DNA from: Ideonella benzenivorans
Lineage (GTDB): Bacteria > Pseudomonadota > Gammaproteobacteria > Burkholderiales > Burkholderiaceae_C
DNA: 64,000 nucleotides
Assembly (NCBI RefSeq): GCF_020387415.1
Contig: NZ_JAGWCB010000010.1
Span: forward strand, 434,001 to 498,000
Direction: 5' to 3'
The notes beneath the pieces were generated by a model. That model searched no databases and was not told the DNA's origin. It was given only the letters and a program-made list of their open reading frames with translations. How positions within the stretch are numbered: position 1 is the stretch's first letter; every line of letters begins with the position of its first letter. Positions 1 through 10,446 of the stretch are shown one piece after another. The translations under genes and the position numbers were made by a program.

Positions 1-89
1 TAGCCCAGGTTGTGCAGGATCTCGGCGATGCCGCTCATCCCGGCCCCCCCGATGCCCACGAAGTGGATGCGTTTGACGGCGTGTTTCAT
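1..89 (-). CDS. murC: UDP-N-acetylmuramate--L-alanine ligase MurC (N-terminal start only)
   Basis: Only the first 29 or so codons are inside the window; the gene runs off the left edge. The reading starts [20 protein letters not shown], which is the typical MurC N-terminus with the glycine-rich nucleotide-binding loop (GIGGAGMSG). MurC adds L-alanine to UDP-MurNAc in the cytoplasm, the first amino acid step of peptidoglycan stem peptide synthesis. The ATG overlaps the murG stop as ATGA (86-89), so the two are translationally coupled and belong to the dcw operon. The place directly after murG is the usual one for murC in this cluster. Confidence 0.93.
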   Translation of the reverse strand, partial: MKHAVKRIHFVGIGGAGMSGIAEILHNLG

Positions 90-1180
90 GTCGGCTTCAC
101 CAGCCTTTCGATTTCATCGGCCACCTTGGCGGCGGCCTGCGGCCGGGCCAGCAGACGGGCCTGCTGGGCCATGGCCAGCAGCCGCTCGCGCGTGAGCTGC
201 GACAGCAGCTCCGCCAGCGACTGCGGGTTGAGTTCGTTCTGCGGCAGGTGGATGGCCGCGCCGCGCGCCGCCATCCAGGCCGCGTTGTCGCGCTGGTGCG
301 ACGTGGTGCTGACCACCAGCGGCACCAGCACGCTGGCCACGCCGGCCGCGCACAGCTCGCTGACCGTGATCGCGCCGGCCCGGCAGACGATCACATCGCA
401 GTCGGCCAGGCGGCGGTCCATGTCGTCGATGAAGGGCAGCACCTCGGCCTGCACGCCCAGCGTGGCGTAGCGGCCCCGCACGTCTTCCAGATGGGCCATG
501 CCGGTCTGGTGGGTCACCTGCGGCCGCTGCTCGGCCGGCAGATGCGCCAGGGCGGCCGGCACCTGTTCGTTGAGCACCCGGGCGCCCAGGCTGCCGCCCA
601 CCACCAGCACCCGCAGCGGGCCCTGGCGGCCGGCAAAGCGCTGGGCCGGGGCCGGCATGGCCTCGATCTCGGCGCGCACCGGGTTGCCGGTCACCACCGC
701 CTGCTTGACCTTCTCGACGGCGGGACCATCGAAGCCAAAGGCCACCTTGTCGGCCACCGGCAGCAGGGCCCGGTTGCTCATCAGCAGGGCGGCGTCGGCA
801 TTGACCAGCACCAGCGGCCGGCCGGTGAGCTTGGCCACCCAGCCGCCAGGGAAGCAGACATAGCCACCCATGCCCAGCACCGCGTCGGCGCGGCGGCGAC
901 GGAAGATCCAGAGACTGTCCCAGAAGGCCTTCAGCAGACGGAACACGCCGCCCACGCTGTGGGCCAGGCCCTTGCCGCGCAGGCCGCTGAAGGCCAGCCG
1001 GTCCATCGGAATGCCTGTGGGCGGCACCAGGCGGTTCTCCATCCCGCCCTCGGTACCCAGCCAGCTCACGGTCCAGCCGCGCGTGCCCATCTCCCGGGCC
1101 ACGGCCAGGCCAGGAATCACATGCCCGCCGGTGCCCGCGGCCATGATGACCAGATGACGGGTGGTGGCCATCGCGCTCAT
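86..1180 (-). CDS. murG: UDP-GlcNAc:lipid I N-acetylglucosaminyltransferase MurG
   Basis: MurG transfers GlcNAc to undecaprenyl-diphospho-MurNAc-pentapeptide (lipid I to lipid II) on the cytoplasmic face of the membrane. The 364-residue protein has the family length. It begins with a GT-B N-domain carrying the glycine loop [15 protein letters not shown], the second G loop near [11 protein letters not shown], and the C-domain donor site near [12 protein letters not shown] and the [15 protein letters not shown] stretch. The ATG at 1180 overlaps the ftsW stop as ATGA, which favours this start over the second Met three codons later. It sits between ftsW and murC as in other dcw clusters. Confidence 0.97.
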   Translation of the reverse strand: MSAMATTRHLVIMAAGTGGHVIPGLAVAREMGTRGWTVSWLGTEGGMENRLVPPTGIPMDRLAFSGLRGKGLAHSVGGVFRLLKAFWDSLWIFRRRRADAVLGMGGYVCFPGGWVAKLTGRPLVLVNADAALLMSNRALLPVADKVAFGFDGPAVEKVKQAVVTGNPVRAEIEAMPAPAQRFAGRQGPLRVLVVGGSLGARVLNEQVPAALAHLPAEQRPQVTHQTGMAHLEDVRGRYATLGVQAEVLPFIDDMDRRLADCDVIVCRAGAITVSELCAAGVASVLVPLVVSTTSHQRDNAAWMAARGAAIHLPQNELNPQSLAELLSQLTRERLLAMAQQARLLARPQAAAKVADEIERLVKPT

Positions 1181-2448
1181 GCCCGGCCTCCTCGCATGAG
1201 CTGCCTGTTTTCTTGGTCCACTCGCAGCACGATGGACAGTGCCACCAGGTTGAGCAGCACGCCCGAGCCGCCGTAGGACAGCAGCGGCAGGGTCAGGCCC
1301 TTGGTGGGCAGCACGCCCAGGTTCACGCCCATGTTGATGAAGCTCTGCGCACCGAACCAGATGCCAATGCCCTGGGCCATCAGCCCGGCAAAGACGCGGT
1401 CCAGCGCGATGGCCTGACGGCCGATCACGAAGACGCGGCGGGTGATCCAGAAGAAGGCCAGGATCACGACCACCACGGTGACAAAGCCCAGTTCCTCGCC
1501 GATCACCGCCATCAGGAAGTCGGTGTGGGCCTCGGGCAGGTAATGCAGCTTCTCGATCGAGTTGCCCAGACCCTGGCCGAAGAACTCACCGCGGCCGAAG
1601 GCGATCAGCGAGTGGGTGAGCTGGTAGGCCTTGCCCTGCGCGTAGTTGGGGTTCCACGGGTCCAGGTAGGCGAAGATGCGCTGGCGGCGGAATTCGCTGA
1701 ACACGATCATCAGCACGAAGGCGCCCACCAGCACCGCCACGCTGAGCAGGAACATGCGGCCGTTCACACCGCCCAGGAAGAGGATGCCCAGCGCGATCGC
1801 GGCGATCACCATGAAGGCGCCCATGTCCGGCTCGGCCAGCAGCAGCACGCCCACCACGCCCAGCGACACCGCCATCGGCCAGACCGCCTTGATGAAGTTC
1901 TCCTTGACTTCCATCTTGCGCACCATGTAGCTGGCCGCGTACATGGCCATGGCCAGCTTGCACAGCTCGCTGGGCTGGAAGTTCATGATGCCCAGCGGGA
2001 TCCAGCGGCGCGCACCGTTGACACCCTTGCCGATGAAGGGGATCAGCGTGACGATCAACAGGGCCAGCGTGGTGGCGAACAGCCAGGGCGCCCACTTCTC
2101 CCAGGTGGCGATCGGGATCTGCAGCGTGATCACCGAGGCCACGAAAGCCACCCCGACGAAGATGGACTGCCGGACCAGAAAGTAGCTGGTGTCGTAGCGC
2201 GAGAACTTCGGGCTGTCGGGCATGGCCACCGAGGCCGAATAGACCATCACCAGGCTGAAGGCCAGCAGGCAGACCACCACCCAGATCAGCGCGGCGTCGA
2301 AGCCGGACACCGCGGCCGGCCGCGTCGTGCTGCCGCCCACCCAGTCGCGGATGGGCAGATGCTCGCTGCCGTCACGACCGCGCGCCCACAGCCCGGCCAG
2401 GCGCTCACGCGCCTCGGACCAGTTCGGCAGGGCGGCGGCCAGCTTCAT
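1177..2448 (-). CDS. ftsW: Lipid II polymerase / cell division protein FtsW
   Basis: FtsW is the SEDS-family peptidoglycan glycosyltransferase of the divisome and works with FtsI. The 423-residue protein has a soluble N-terminal tail of about 50 residues and then about ten hydrophobic helices. The SEDS signatures are visible: [10 protein letters not shown] in the middle and the C-terminal block with [13 protein letters not shown]. The open frame extends ten codons upstream, but the ATG at 2448 forms an ATGA overlap with the murD stop and is the better start. Gene order murD-ftsW-murG is standard. Confidence 0.96.
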   Translation of the reverse strand: MKLAAALPNWSEARERLAGLWARGRDGSEHLPIRDWVGGSTTRPAAVSGFDAALIWVVVCLLAFSLVMVYSASVAMPDSPKFSRYDTSYFLVRQSIFVGVAFVASVITLQIPIATWEKWAPWLFATTLALLIVTLIPFIGKGVNGARRWIPLGIMNFQPSELCKLAMAMYAASYMVRKMEVKENFIKAVWPMAVSLGVVGVLLLAEPDMGAFMVIAAIALGILFLGGVNGRMFLLSVAVLVGAFVLMIVFSEFRRQRIFAYLDPWNPNYAQGKAYQLTHSLIAFGRGEFFGQGLGNSIEKLHYLPEAHTDFLMAVIGEELGFVTVVVVILAFFWITRRVFVIGRQAIALDRVFAGLMAQGIGIWFGAQSFINMGVNLGVLPTKGLTLPLLSYGGSGVLLNLVALSIVLRVDQENRQLMRGGRA

Positions 2449-4226
2449 GCGAGCACCTCGCCGTGGTCGGCCGCCCATTGCTGGACGGCGGCGATGAACA
2501 CCTGCGAGCGGTGGGCGTAGTCACGGAACATGTCCATGCTGGCGCAGGCCGGGCTGAGCAGCACGGCATCCCCGCTGCGGGCCTGCGCGAAGCACCAGGG
2601 CACGGCGGCCTCCAGCGTGGCATGGCGCTGGAAGGGCACGCCAGTGCCTGCCAGCATCGCCTCGATGGCCTCGGCGTCGCGGCCGAGGGTGGCCACGGCG
2701 CGCACATGGCGCGCCACCGGCTCGGCCAGCGGGGCGAAATCCTGCCCCTTGCCCAGCCCGCCCAGGATCACCACCAGCTTGCCGTGGCGGTCGGCGCCCA
2801 GGCCGTCCAGTGCGGCCACGGTGGCCCCGACATTGGTGCCCTTGCTGTCGTCAAAGGCCTCGATGCCGCCGACGATGCCGACTGATTCGACCCGATGCGG
2901 CTCACCGCGGTACTCGCGCAGGCCATGCAGCATCGGTGCCAGCGGGCAGTCGATTGCGGTGGCCAGCGCCAGCGCGGCCAGCGCGTTGGCCGCGTTGTGG
3001 CGGCCGCGGATGCGCAGCGCATCGGCCGGCATCAGGCGCTGCAGGATGATCTCTTCGGGCTCGTCCTTGCGGCGCTTGATCGTCTCGTCGGCCGGCATCG
3101 CCCGCACCAGCCAGGCCATGCCGCCCTCCACCACCAGGCCGAAGTCACCCGGGTGTTGCGGCGGGTTCAGGCCGAAGCGGCAGACCCGGCGGCTGACCGC
3201 CTTCTTGGGCCGGCCGCGGCCGGGGCTGACCATCACCGGCGCCGGCTCCATGGCCTCCACCAGCGGGTCATCGCGGTTGATCACCATCACCGCCTGCTGG
3301 CCGAAGATGCGCGCCTTGGCCGCGGCATAGGCTTCCATCGAGCCGTGCCAGTCCAGGTGGTCCTGGGTCACGTTCAGCACAGTGGCGGCGCTGGGCTCGA
3401 AGCCTTGCACGCCGTCGAGCTGGAAGCTGGAGAGCTCCAGCACCCAGGCCTGGGGCAGGTGCTCGAACACCGGTTCGGCCGCCGGCGGCGGGGCCAGCAC
3501 CACGGTGGGGGCTTCGTCGTCCACTGGCGCGGCGTCGGCGCCCTCTTCGTCTGCGGCATCAGGCCCATCCGCGGCGTCGCCCTCGGTGTCACTCTCGGTC
3601 TCGGCCGGCAGCTGGGCGTCGGGGGCCTCGGCCACCGGGGCTTGCGCCGCCACGTCGGCCTGGGCCGCCTCCGCCTCGGCCTGCTCGGCCGCCAGCGCAC
3701 GGGCCTCGGTCTCGGCCAGCCAGACGGCGGTCAGCGTGTCCAGCAGGGTCGGCCCGATGTTGCCAGCCACCGCCACGCGGCGGCCGCAGCGCTCGACCAA
3801 CTGCGCGGTCAGCGAGGTGGTGGTGGTCTTGCCGTTGGTGCCAGTGATGGCCAGCACCTTGGGCGCATAGCCCCAGTCGGCCTGCAGGTCGGCCAGCGCG
3901 TGGGCGAACAGGTCCAGTTCGCCGTTGAGCGGCACGCCCACCGCCTGGGCGGCTCGCAGCAGCGGCTGCAGCTCGGGCTTCAGGGGCGACAGGCCCGGGC
4001 TCTTGAGCAGCAGCCGGGCATCGCCCAGCGTCTCGGCCGTCAGCGGGCCACTGAAGAAAGCAGCGGCCGGCACGTCGGCGGCCAGCGCCACCGCCTGCGG
4101 CGGGTTGGCGCGTGAATCCCAGACCCGGATGCGCGTTGCCCCGTGGCGGGCGCACCAGCGCGCCATCGCCAGGCCGGAATCTCCCAGGCCCAGGATCAGC
4201 ACGGACAGGTCTTGCAGATGCTTCAT
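2445..4226 (-). CDS. murD: UDP-N-acetylmuramoyl-L-alanine--D-glutamate ligase MurD with a large acidic insert
   Basis: MurD adds D-glutamate to UDP-MurNAc-L-Ala in the cytoplasm. Motifs in order: N-terminal Rossmann loop [13 protein letters not shown] (about 13-25), ATP-binding P-loop [11 protein letters not shown] (127-137), [11 protein letters not shown] (155-165), ELSSFQLDG (264-272), and [15 protein letters not shown] in the C-terminal half. At 593 residues it is about 150 longer than the E. coli enzyme. Most of the excess is an Ala/Glu/Asp-rich, probably disordered insert at about residues 171-255 (bases 3462-3716), between GNIG and ELSSFQL. A second, milder extension (basic RGRPKK stretch and the following block) looks like the usual Burkholderiales form. 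No frameshift is evident, because motifs on both sides are intact. Confidence 0.95.
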   Translation of the reverse strand: MKHLQDLSVLILGLGDSGLAMARWCARHGATRIRVWDSRANPPQAVALAADVPAAAFFSGPLTAETLGDARLLLKSPGLSPLKPELQPLLRAAQAVGVPLNGELDLFAHALADLQADWGYAPKVLAITGTNGKTTTTSLTAQLVERCGRRVAVAGNIGPTLLDTLTAVWLAETEARALAAEQAEAEAAQADVAAQAPVAEAPDAQLPAETESDTEGDAADGPDAADEEGADAAPVDDEAPTVVLAPPPAAEPVFEHLPQAWVLELSSFQLDGVQGFEPSAATVLNVTQDHLDWHGSMEAYAAAKARIFGQQAVMVINRDDPLVEAMEPAPVMVSPGRGRPKKAVSRRVCRFGLNPPQHPGDFGLVVEGGMAWLVRAMPADETIKRRKDEPEEIILQRLMPADALRIRGRHNAANALAALALATAIDCPLAPMLHGLREYRGEPHRVESVGIVGGIEAFDDSKGTNVGATVAALDGLGADRHGKLVVILGGLGKGQDFAPLAEPVARHVRAVATLGRDAEAIEAMLAGTGVPFQRHATLEAAVPWCFAQARSGDAVLLSPACASMDMFRDYAHRSQVFIAAVQQWAADHGEVLA

Positions 4227-4236
4227 CGTCTTGCCT

Positions 4237-5418
4237 TCAACGCAGCTTCAGGCTGGCCAGACCGACCAGGCACAGCAGCATCGTGATGATCCAGAAGCGG
4301 ATCACCACCTGGGTCTCGTTCCAGCCGGACTTCTCGAAGTGGTGGTGCAACGGCGCCATCTTCAGCAGGCGCCGGCCCTCGCCGTACTTCTTCTTCGTGT
4401 ACTTGAAGTAGCTGACCTGCAGCATCACCGACAGGGCCTCGGCGACGAACACGCCGCCCATCACGCCCAGCAGGATCTCCTGCCGCGTGATGACCGCGAT
4501 GGTGCCCAGCGCGCCGCCCAGCGACAGCGCACCAACGTCGCCCATGAAGACCTGGGCCGGATGGGCGTTGAACCACAGGAAGGCCAGCCCGGCGCCGACG
4601 ATGGCGGCGCAGAAGATCATCAGCTCGCCCGCCCCGGGGATGTAGGGGAACAGCAGGTACTTGGAATAGACCGCGTTGCCCACCACGTAGGCGAAGATGG
4701 CCAGCGCCCCCGAGACCAGCACCACCGGCATGATGGCCAGCCCGTCCAGGCCGTCGGTGAGGTTCACCGCGTTGCTGGCGCCGACGATGACGAACCAGGT
4801 CAGGGCCATGAAGCCGAACACCCCTAGCGGGTAGCTGACGCTCTTGAAGAAGGGCAGCATCAGGTCGGCCTTGGGCGGCAGCTCGTTGGAGAAGCCGCTC
4901 TGCACCCAGCGGATGAACAACTCGAACACCCGCACGTTGGTCGTCTCCGACACGCTGAAGGCCAGGTAGAGCGCGGCCACGATGCCGATCAGCGTCTGCC
5001 AGAAGAACTTCTCGCGCGAGCGCATGCCCTCGGGGTTCTTGTCAACGACCTTGCGCCAGTCGTCGGTCCAGCCGATGGCGCCGAAACCGAAGGTCACCAG
5101 CATCACGACCCAGACGAAGCGGTTGCTCCAGTCGCTCCACAGCAGCGTGGCCACGCCAATGCCGATCAGGATCAGCGCGCCGCCCATGGTGGGCGTTCCG
5201 GCCTTGGCCAGGTGGGTCTGCACCCCGTACTCGCGGATGGGCTGGCCGATCTTCAGCTCGGTCAGGCGGCGGATCAGCCAGGGGCCGAAGGCCAGGCCGA
5301 TGACCAGCGCGGTCATGGCCGCCATCACCGCCCGGAAGGTCAGGTACTGGAAGACGCGCAGAAAGCCGAACTGCTCCGGGTAGAGCGCCTGCAGCCACTG
5401 GGCCAGACTAAGCAGCAT
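4237..5418 (-). CDS. mraY: Phospho-N-acetylmuramoyl-pentapeptide-transferase MraY
   Basis: MraY is the integral membrane enzyme that transfers phospho-MurNAc-pentapeptide to undecaprenyl phosphate, making lipid I. The 393-residue protein has about ten hydrophobic helices. Family signatures include [12 protein letters not shown] near the N-terminus, the acidic pair WTDDWRKV, the [10 protein letters not shown] block, and the C-terminal [12 protein letters not shown] motif. The frame is open seven codons further upstream, but the ATG at 5418 matches the family N-terminus (MLLSLAQWL) and overlaps the 3' end of murF by 11 nt. The gap to murD is 10 nt. Confidence 0.97.
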   Translation of the reverse strand: MLLSLAQWLQALYPEQFGFLRVFQYLTFRAVMAAMTALVIGLAFGPWLIRRLTELKIGQPIREYGVQTHLAKAGTPTMGGALILIGIGVATLLWSDWSNRFVWVVMLVTFGFGAIGWTDDWRKVVDKNPEGMRSREKFFWQTLIGIVAALYLAFSVSETTNVRVFELFIRWVQSGFSNELPPKADLMLPFFKSVSYPLGVFGFMALTWFVIVGASNAVNLTDGLDGLAIMPVVLVSGALAIFAYVVGNAVYSKYLLFPYIPGAGELMIFCAAIVGAGLAFLWFNAHPAQVFMGDVGALSLGGALGTIAVITRQEILLGVMGGVFVAEALSVMLQVSYFKYTKKKYGEGRRLLKMAPLHHHFEKSGWNETQVVIRFWIITMLLCLVGLASLKLR

Positions 5419-6793
5419 GGGTGTCCTCCCCCGCGGCAATGGTCTGCAGGGCAGCCACCACCTGTTCCATCTTCATGAAGCGCGAGCCCTTGACCAGCAC
5501 CGAGGCGAAGGCCGGGCGTTCCCCCAGCGCCGCCACCAGCGCGGCCGTGGTCGCGAAATGCCGGGCGCCGGGGCCAAAGGCCCGCGCGGCATCGGTCGTG
5601 GCCTCACCGGCGCACCAGAGCTGGTCGATGCCGGCGGCCTGGGCCGCCTGCCCCACCTCGGCGTGGAAGGCCGGGCCCTGGTCACCCACCTCGCCCATGT
5701 CGCCCAGCACCAGCCAGCGCGGGCCGGGCAGCTCGGCCAGCACGGCGATCGCGGCCTGCACCGAATCGGGGTTGGCGTTGTAGGTGTCGTCGATCAGCGT
5801 GCGCGGCTGGCCGGCCAGCACCAGCGGCCGCACCAGCGAACGGCCCTTGACCGGTGTGAAGGCCTGCAGGCCCTGCACCACCGCGGCCAGCGGCACACCG
5901 GCCGCCAGGGCGCAGGCGGTGGAGGCCAGCGCGTTGCGGATGTTGTGGCGCCCGGCGATGGCCAGCTTCACCGCGGCGTCACCCGCCGGGGTGTGCAGCT
6001 GCAGGGCCCAGTGGTCCAGCTGCCAGGTGGCCTCGCCCGTGACATCGGCGTTGGCCGGGGCAAAGCTCAGCACGCGGCGCGCGCCGGCCAGATCGCGCCA
6101 CAGCGGGGTGTAGGCGTCATCGGCCGGGAACACCGCCACGCCGTCGGCCGGCAGGCGGCTCAGCACGCCGCCGTTCTCGCGCGCCACGGCCTCGACCGAC
6201 TGCATGAATTCCAGGTGTTCGCGCTGGGCGTTGTTGACCAGCGCCACCGTGGGCTGGGCGATGGCCGCCAGCTCGGCGATCTCGCCGGGGTGGTTCATGC
6301 CCAGCTCGACCACCGCGGCCCGGTGGTGCGCCCGCAGGCCCAGCACGGTCAGCGGCACGCCGATGTGGTTGTTGAGGTTGCCCGCCGTGGCCAGCGCAGC
6401 GTCGCCGTGGGCGGCGCGCAGGATGCTGGCGATCATCTGGGTGGTGGTGGTCTTGCCGTTGCTGCCGGTCACGGCGATCAGCGGCAGGGTGTGGCGCGCG
6501 CGCCAGCCGGCGGCCAGCTGCTGCAGTGCCTGCAGCGTGTCGGGCACCTGCAGGCCGGGCAGGCCGCTCTCGGCCACGCCACGGCTGCCGATCACCGCCA
6601 CCGCACCCGCGGCCGCGGCCTGCGGCAGGAAGTCGTGCGCATCAAAGCGCTCGCCGCGCAGCGCGACGAAGCAGTCGCCGGCGGCCAGCGTACGGGTGTC
6701 GGTGTGCACGCGGCGCAGCACCGGATCGCCGGCTCCCACGCGCTGGGCGCCGGGGATCAGCTGGGCCGCCAGGGACAGGGTGAGTTCGGTCAT
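5408..6793 (-). CDS. murF: UDP-N-acetylmuramoyl-tripeptide--D-alanyl-D-alanine ligase MurF
   Basis: MurF joins the D-Ala-D-Ala dipeptide to UDP-MurNAc-tripeptide in the cytoplasm. The start is the ATG at 6793 ([15 protein letters not shown]), which overlaps the murE stop as ATGA; the open frame continues upstream only as antisense-free shadow inside murE. Visible motifs are [26 protein letters not shown], the P-loop [39 protein letters not shown] and [13 protein letters not shown]. The length of 461 residues is normal for the family. Confidence 0.96.
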   Translation of the reverse strand: MTELTLSLAAQLIPGAQRVGAGDPVLRRVHTDTRTLAAGDCFVALRGERFDAHDFLPQAAAAGAVAVIGSRGVAESGLPGLQVPDTLQALQQLAAGWRARHTLPLIAVTGSNGKTTTTQMIASILRAAHGDAALATAGNLNNHIGVPLTVLGLRAHHRAAVVELGMNHPGEIAELAAIAQPTVALVNNAQREHLEFMQSVEAVARENGGVLSRLPADGVAVFPADDAYTPLWRDLAGARRVLSFAPANADVTGEATWQLDHWALQLHTPAGDAAVKLAIAGRHNIRNALASTACALAAGVPLAAVVQGLQAFTPVKGRSLVRPLVLAGQPRTLIDDTYNANPDSVQAAIAVLAELPGPRWLVLGDMGEVGDQGPAFHAEVGQAAQAAGIDQLWCAGEATTDAARAFGPGARHFATTAALVAALGERPAFASVLVKGSRFMKMEQVVAALQTIAAGEDTHAA

Positions 6794-8307
6794 GCCGCGC
6801 TCCTGGCCTGCAGCCCGGCCTGGGCCACCTCGATGTCCGAGAACGGGTGCTTCACACCGGCCACGTCCTGGTAGTCCTCGTGGCCCTTGCCGGCCAGCAG
6901 CACCACGTCCTGGGCGCCGGCCGCGGCCAGGGTCCGCAGGATGGCCTGACGCCGGTCCACCTCGGCCTGCACCGTGGCGGAGCCGCTCACATCGGTCATG
7001 CCGGCCACGATCTGGTCGACGATGGCCTGCGGCGCCTCGTGGCGCGGGTTGTCGCTGGTCACGACCACACGGTCGGCCAGACGCTGGGCGATGGCGCCCA
7101 TCAGCGGGCGCTTGGTGGCGTCGCGGTCGCCGCCGCAGCCGAACACGCACCACAGCCGGCCACCGCGGGCCTGGGCCAGCGGCTGCAGTGCGGTGATCGC
7201 CTTGTCCAGCGCGTCGGGCGTGTGGGCATAGTCCACCACCACCTCGGGCTGGCCCTCGCCGCTGGGCACGCGCTGCATGCGGCCCGGCACCGGGGTGACA
7301 TGGTGGGCGATCAGCGCCGCATCGGTGAGCGGCACGCCCAGCGCACGCAGGCCGCCGATCACACCCAGCAGGTTGCTGATGTTGTACTGGCCGATCAGGC
7401 CGGTCTGCACCGGCAGCTCCTGCTCACCACCGGCCTCGGCCAGCGTGAAGCGCAGACCCTGGGCGGTGTAGCCGATGTCGCGGGCCTCGATGCGGGCAGC
7501 GCCCTGGGCGGACACGGGCCACAGATCCAACCCGCGGCCGGCCAGCTCGGCCACCAGCGCGGCGCCTTGCGGGTCGTCCACGTTGACCACCGCCGACTTC
7601 AGGCCCGGCCAGCGGAACAGCCGGCGCTTCTCGGCCCAGTAGGCGGCCATGTCGCCGTGGTAGTCCAGGTGGTCGCGCGTGAAGTTGGTGAACAGCGCCA
7701 CCTCGATGCGCGTGCCGGCCAGGCGTTCCTCGGCGATGCCGATCGACGAGGCCTCGATCGCGCAGGCCGCGAAGCCCTGGGCCGCCATGTCCGCAAACGC
7801 CGCCTGCAGCAGCACCGGGTCCGGCGTGGTCAGGCCGGTGAAGCGGATGTGGCCTTCGCCACGGCCGGGCACCGGCGGTTCACCCACGCCCAGTGTGCCG
7901 ACCACGCCGCAGCGCCGGCCCAGCAGGTTCAGCGCTTGGGCCGTCCACCAGGCACTGGAGGTCTTGCCGTTGGTGCCGGTCACGGCCAGCACCTGCAGCT
8001 TGCGACTGGGCTGGCCGAAATAGGCGTCGGCGATGCGGCCGGTGGCCTCCTTCAGGTTGGCGAGGCAGGCAATGCGGGTGTCTTCGAAGCCGAAGGCCTC
8101 CACGCCATCCAGCTCGACGATGCAGGTGGCCGCACCGGCCGCCAGCGCGGCCTGCACATATTGGCGGCCATCGGCCACCTGGCCGGGCCAGGCGATGAAG
8201 CCATCCCCCGGTTGCACCAGGCGGCTGTCGGTGCGCAGCGTGCCAGTGACCCAGGATTGCAGCCAGCGGGCCGCCGCCTCGGGACTCTTCAGATGGGTGA
8301 TGCTCAT
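6790..8307 (-). CDS. murE: UDP-N-acetylmuramoyl-L-alanyl-D-glutamate--2,6-diaminopimelate ligase MurE
   Basis: MurE adds the third residue of the stem peptide. The 505-residue protein shows DSRLVQPGDGF, the P-loop AVTGTNGKTSSAWW, the TRDHLDYHGD block containing the usual carbamylated-lysine region downstream, and a VVTSDNPRHEAP stretch. The DNPR motif is the known marker for meso-diaminopimelate as substrate rather than lysine, as expected in a Gram-negative cell. The gene follows ftsI after a 49-bp gap and overlaps murF by four bases. Confidence 0.96.
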   Translation of the reverse strand: MSITHLKSPEAAARWLQSWVTGTLRTDSRLVQPGDGFIAWPGQVADGRQYVQAALAAGAATCIVELDGVEAFGFEDTRIACLANLKEATGRIADAYFGQPSRKLQVLAVTGTNGKTSSAWWTAQALNLLGRRCGVVGTLGVGEPPVPGRGEGHIRFTGLTTPDPVLLQAAFADMAAQGFAACAIEASSIGIAEERLAGTRIEVALFTNFTRDHLDYHGDMAAYWAEKRRLFRWPGLKSAVVNVDDPQGAALVAELAGRGLDLWPVSAQGAARIEARDIGYTAQGLRFTLAEAGGEQELPVQTGLIGQYNISNLLGVIGGLRALGVPLTDAALIAHHVTPVPGRMQRVPSGEGQPEVVVDYAHTPDALDKAITALQPLAQARGGRLWCVFGCGGDRDATKRPLMGAIAQRLADRVVVTSDNPRHEAPQAIVDQIVAGMTDVSGSATVQAEVDRRQAILRTLAAAGAQDVVLLAGKGHEDYQDVAGVKHPFSDIEVAQAGLQARSAA

Positions 8308-8356
8308 GCCCGGGTCCCTCCGGTCAAGGCGATCTGATGCGATGGGACGCGCATCA

Positions 8357-10144
8357 TCAGTGCTGCTCCACTTCTTCGTTCTCTGCCGCAGCCGCGGCAG
8401 CCGCCGTCATCACTTGCGGCGGCTTCATGTCCATGTCCGGTGGCACACCCAGGGTGCGCAGCGTCTGCTCCGCCACCGCCTTGAACACCGGCGCCGAGAC
8501 CAGACCGCCGTAGTGAATGGGCGTGGGCTCGTCGACCATCACGGAGATGATCACGCGCGGGGTGTCGATCGGGGCGATGCCGGTGAACCAGGCGCGGTAT
8601 TTTCCCGCAGCGTAGCCACGCCCTTCCTGTTTGGCCGCCGTGCCGGTCTTGCCACCGGCGGAATAGCCGGTCAGCGCCGCCAGCGGCGCCGTGCCTTCCT
8701 TGCTCACGGTGCCGCGCAGCATCTGGCGCATGGTGCGGGCCGTCTGCGGCTTGAAGATGCGCACCGGCGCGCCCGTCGGATGGCCCTTGACCAGGGTCAG
8801 CGGGGCCAGTTCGCCGTCCCGCGCGATGGCGGTGTAGGCGTGGGCGATCTGCAGCAGCGAGGCCGACAGGCCGTAGCCATAGGCCATGGTCGCCTTCTCG
8901 ACCGGCTTCCAGGTGCGCCAGGGGCGCAGCTTGCCGGTGGCCACGCCCGGGAAGCCGATCTGCGGCTTGGTGCCGAAGCCCACGGCCGCATAGAGCTCAC
9001 CCATTTCGCGCGGGTCCAGATGCTGCGACAGCTTGACCGTGCCGACGTTGCTGGACTTCTGGATGATCTGCGCCACGCTCAGCGAGGGGTGCGAGTGCGC
9101 GCCGTCGTTGACACGCAGCGGGCCGACCATGAACGGATTGGTGTCCAGCACCGTGTCGGGCGTGGCGTAGCCGTCCTCGATCACCTTGCTGACCACGAAG
9201 GGCTTCACCGTCGAGCCGGGCTCGAACACATCGGTCACGGCCCGGTTGCGCAACTGGCCACCGGTCAGGTTGTGGCGCTCCTCCGGCGTGTAGCTCGGGT
9301 AGTTGGCCATGGCCAGGATCTCGCCGGTCTGCGCATCCAGCACCACCACACTGCCGGCCTTGGCGTGGAACTGACCCACGGCATCGCGGATGCGCTGGTA
9401 GGCGATGGCCTGCAGCTTGGAGTCGATCGTCAGCTGCACATCGCTGCCGTCGCGCGGGTCCACCGGCTCGCCCAGGTCTTCGACGATGCGGCCCAGCCGG
9501 TCCTTGACCACGCCGCGCGAGCCGCTGTGGCCCTGCAGCTGCGTCTGGTAGGCCAGCTCGATGCCTTCCTGGCCCTTGTCCTCGATGTCGGTGAAGCCCA
9601 CCACCTGGGCCGCCGCCTCGTTCTCGGGGTAGCGGCGCAGGTAGCCCGGCTCCAGCGTCAGGCCCTTCACGCCCAGGGCGCGGATCTGCTGGGCGATGCC
9701 GCCATCGACCTGGCGCTTGAGCACCGCATAGGCGCCGCCGTCGTCCAGCTTGGCCTGCAGCTCACCGCCCTTGAAGCCCAGCAGCGCCGACAGAGCGCGC
9801 TTTTGCGCGTCGTTGGCCTTGAACTGCTGCGGGTTGATCGACACCGTGGGCGCGTAGACGCTGATGGCCAGGATCTGGCCGTTGCGGTCCAGGATGCGGC
9901 CACGGTTGGCCGGCATGTTCAGCGTGGCGGCGTAGCGTTCCTCGCCCTTCTTCTGGAAGAAGTCGGCGTTGAGCACCTGCACGTAGAGCGCCCGCGCGAT
10001 CAGCACACTGAAGCCCAGCCCCACCAGCAGCACCAGGAAGCGGCTGCGCCAGGGCGGCGTCTTCGAGGCCAGCAGTGGGCTGGTGGAGTAGTTGACGCCG
10101 CGCACCGAGCTGGCGCCACCGGCCCGACGGGTGCCCGAGCTCAT
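8357..10144 (-). CDS. ftsI: Peptidoglycan D,D-transpeptidase FtsI (PBP3)
   Basis: FtsI is the class B penicillin-binding protein that crosslinks septal peptidoglycan with FtsW. The 595-residue protein has a cytoplasmic N-terminus, one transmembrane helix at about residues 36-54, a pedestal domain beginning with MPANRGRILDRNGQILA, and a C-terminal transpeptidase domain. All three active-site motifs are present: S311-T-V-K314, S364-S-N366 and K499-T-G501. The ATG overlaps the ftsL stop as ATGA. The order ftsL-ftsI-murE is standard. Confidence 0.97.
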   Translation of the reverse strand: MSSGTRRAGGASSVRGVNYSTSPLLASKTPPWRSRFLVLLVGLGFSVLIARALYVQVLNADFFQKKGEERYAATLNMPANRGRILDRNGQILAISVYAPTVSINPQQFKANDAQKRALSALLGFKGGELQAKLDDGGAYAVLKRQVDGGIAQQIRALGVKGLTLEPGYLRRYPENEAAAQVVGFTDIEDKGQEGIELAYQTQLQGHSGSRGVVKDRLGRIVEDLGEPVDPRDGSDVQLTIDSKLQAIAYQRIRDAVGQFHAKAGSVVVLDAQTGEILAMANYPSYTPEERHNLTGGQLRNRAVTDVFEPGSTVKPFVVSKVIEDGYATPDTVLDTNPFMVGPLRVNDGAHSHPSLSVAQIIQKSSNVGTVKLSQHLDPREMGELYAAVGFGTKPQIGFPGVATGKLRPWRTWKPVEKATMAYGYGLSASLLQIAHAYTAIARDGELAPLTLVKGHPTGAPVRIFKPQTARTMRQMLRGTVSKEGTAPLAALTGYSAGGKTGTAAKQEGRGYAAGKYRAWFTGIAPIDTPRVIISVMVDEPTPIHYGGLVSAPVFKAVAEQTLRTLGVPPDMDMKPPQVMTAAAAAAAENEEVEQH

Positions 10145-10446
10145 GGCGTCCCCCCGGGGGCGACGGACGACGCGGCCGGGCCGCGGCTGTCATTGACGTA
10201 GAGCGTCACGTCCGGTGTGGCCAGACGCATCGCCAGCTTCTCGCGGGCGTCGCGCTCGACGCGCAGGTGCGTGCCTTCGCTGCGGCGCTCGGCCTCCAGC
10301 CGCACGGCGTCGGTGGCCAACTGGCGCTCCTCGGCCTTGGCCTTCTCCAGGTCGGCGAAGGCGCGGCGGGCCTCGTAGCTGGTCTTGACCAGGTACATCG
10401 CGCTGCCCACCAGCGCGATCAGCAGGACCAGGCTCAGCCGGTTCAT
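10141..10446 (-). CDS. ftsL: Cell division protein FtsL
   Basis: This small bitopic protein of 101 residues matches FtsL in size, topology and place between rsmH and ftsI. It has a short N-terminus, one membrane helix (about residues 4-22), and a coiled-coil segment rich in Glu, Lys, Arg and Ala (about 25-75), followed by a short Pro/Ser tail. FtsL forms the periplasmic FtsQLB complex that recruits and activates FtsWI. Sequence conservation in the family is low, so position and topology carry much of the call. Both ends overlap the neighbours by four bases (ATGA). Confidence 0.92.
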   Translation of the reverse strand: MNRLSLVLLIALVGSAMYLVKTSYEARRAFADLEKAKAEERQLATDAVRLEAERRSEGTHLRVERDAREKLAMRLATPDVTLYVNDSRGPAASSVAPGGTP

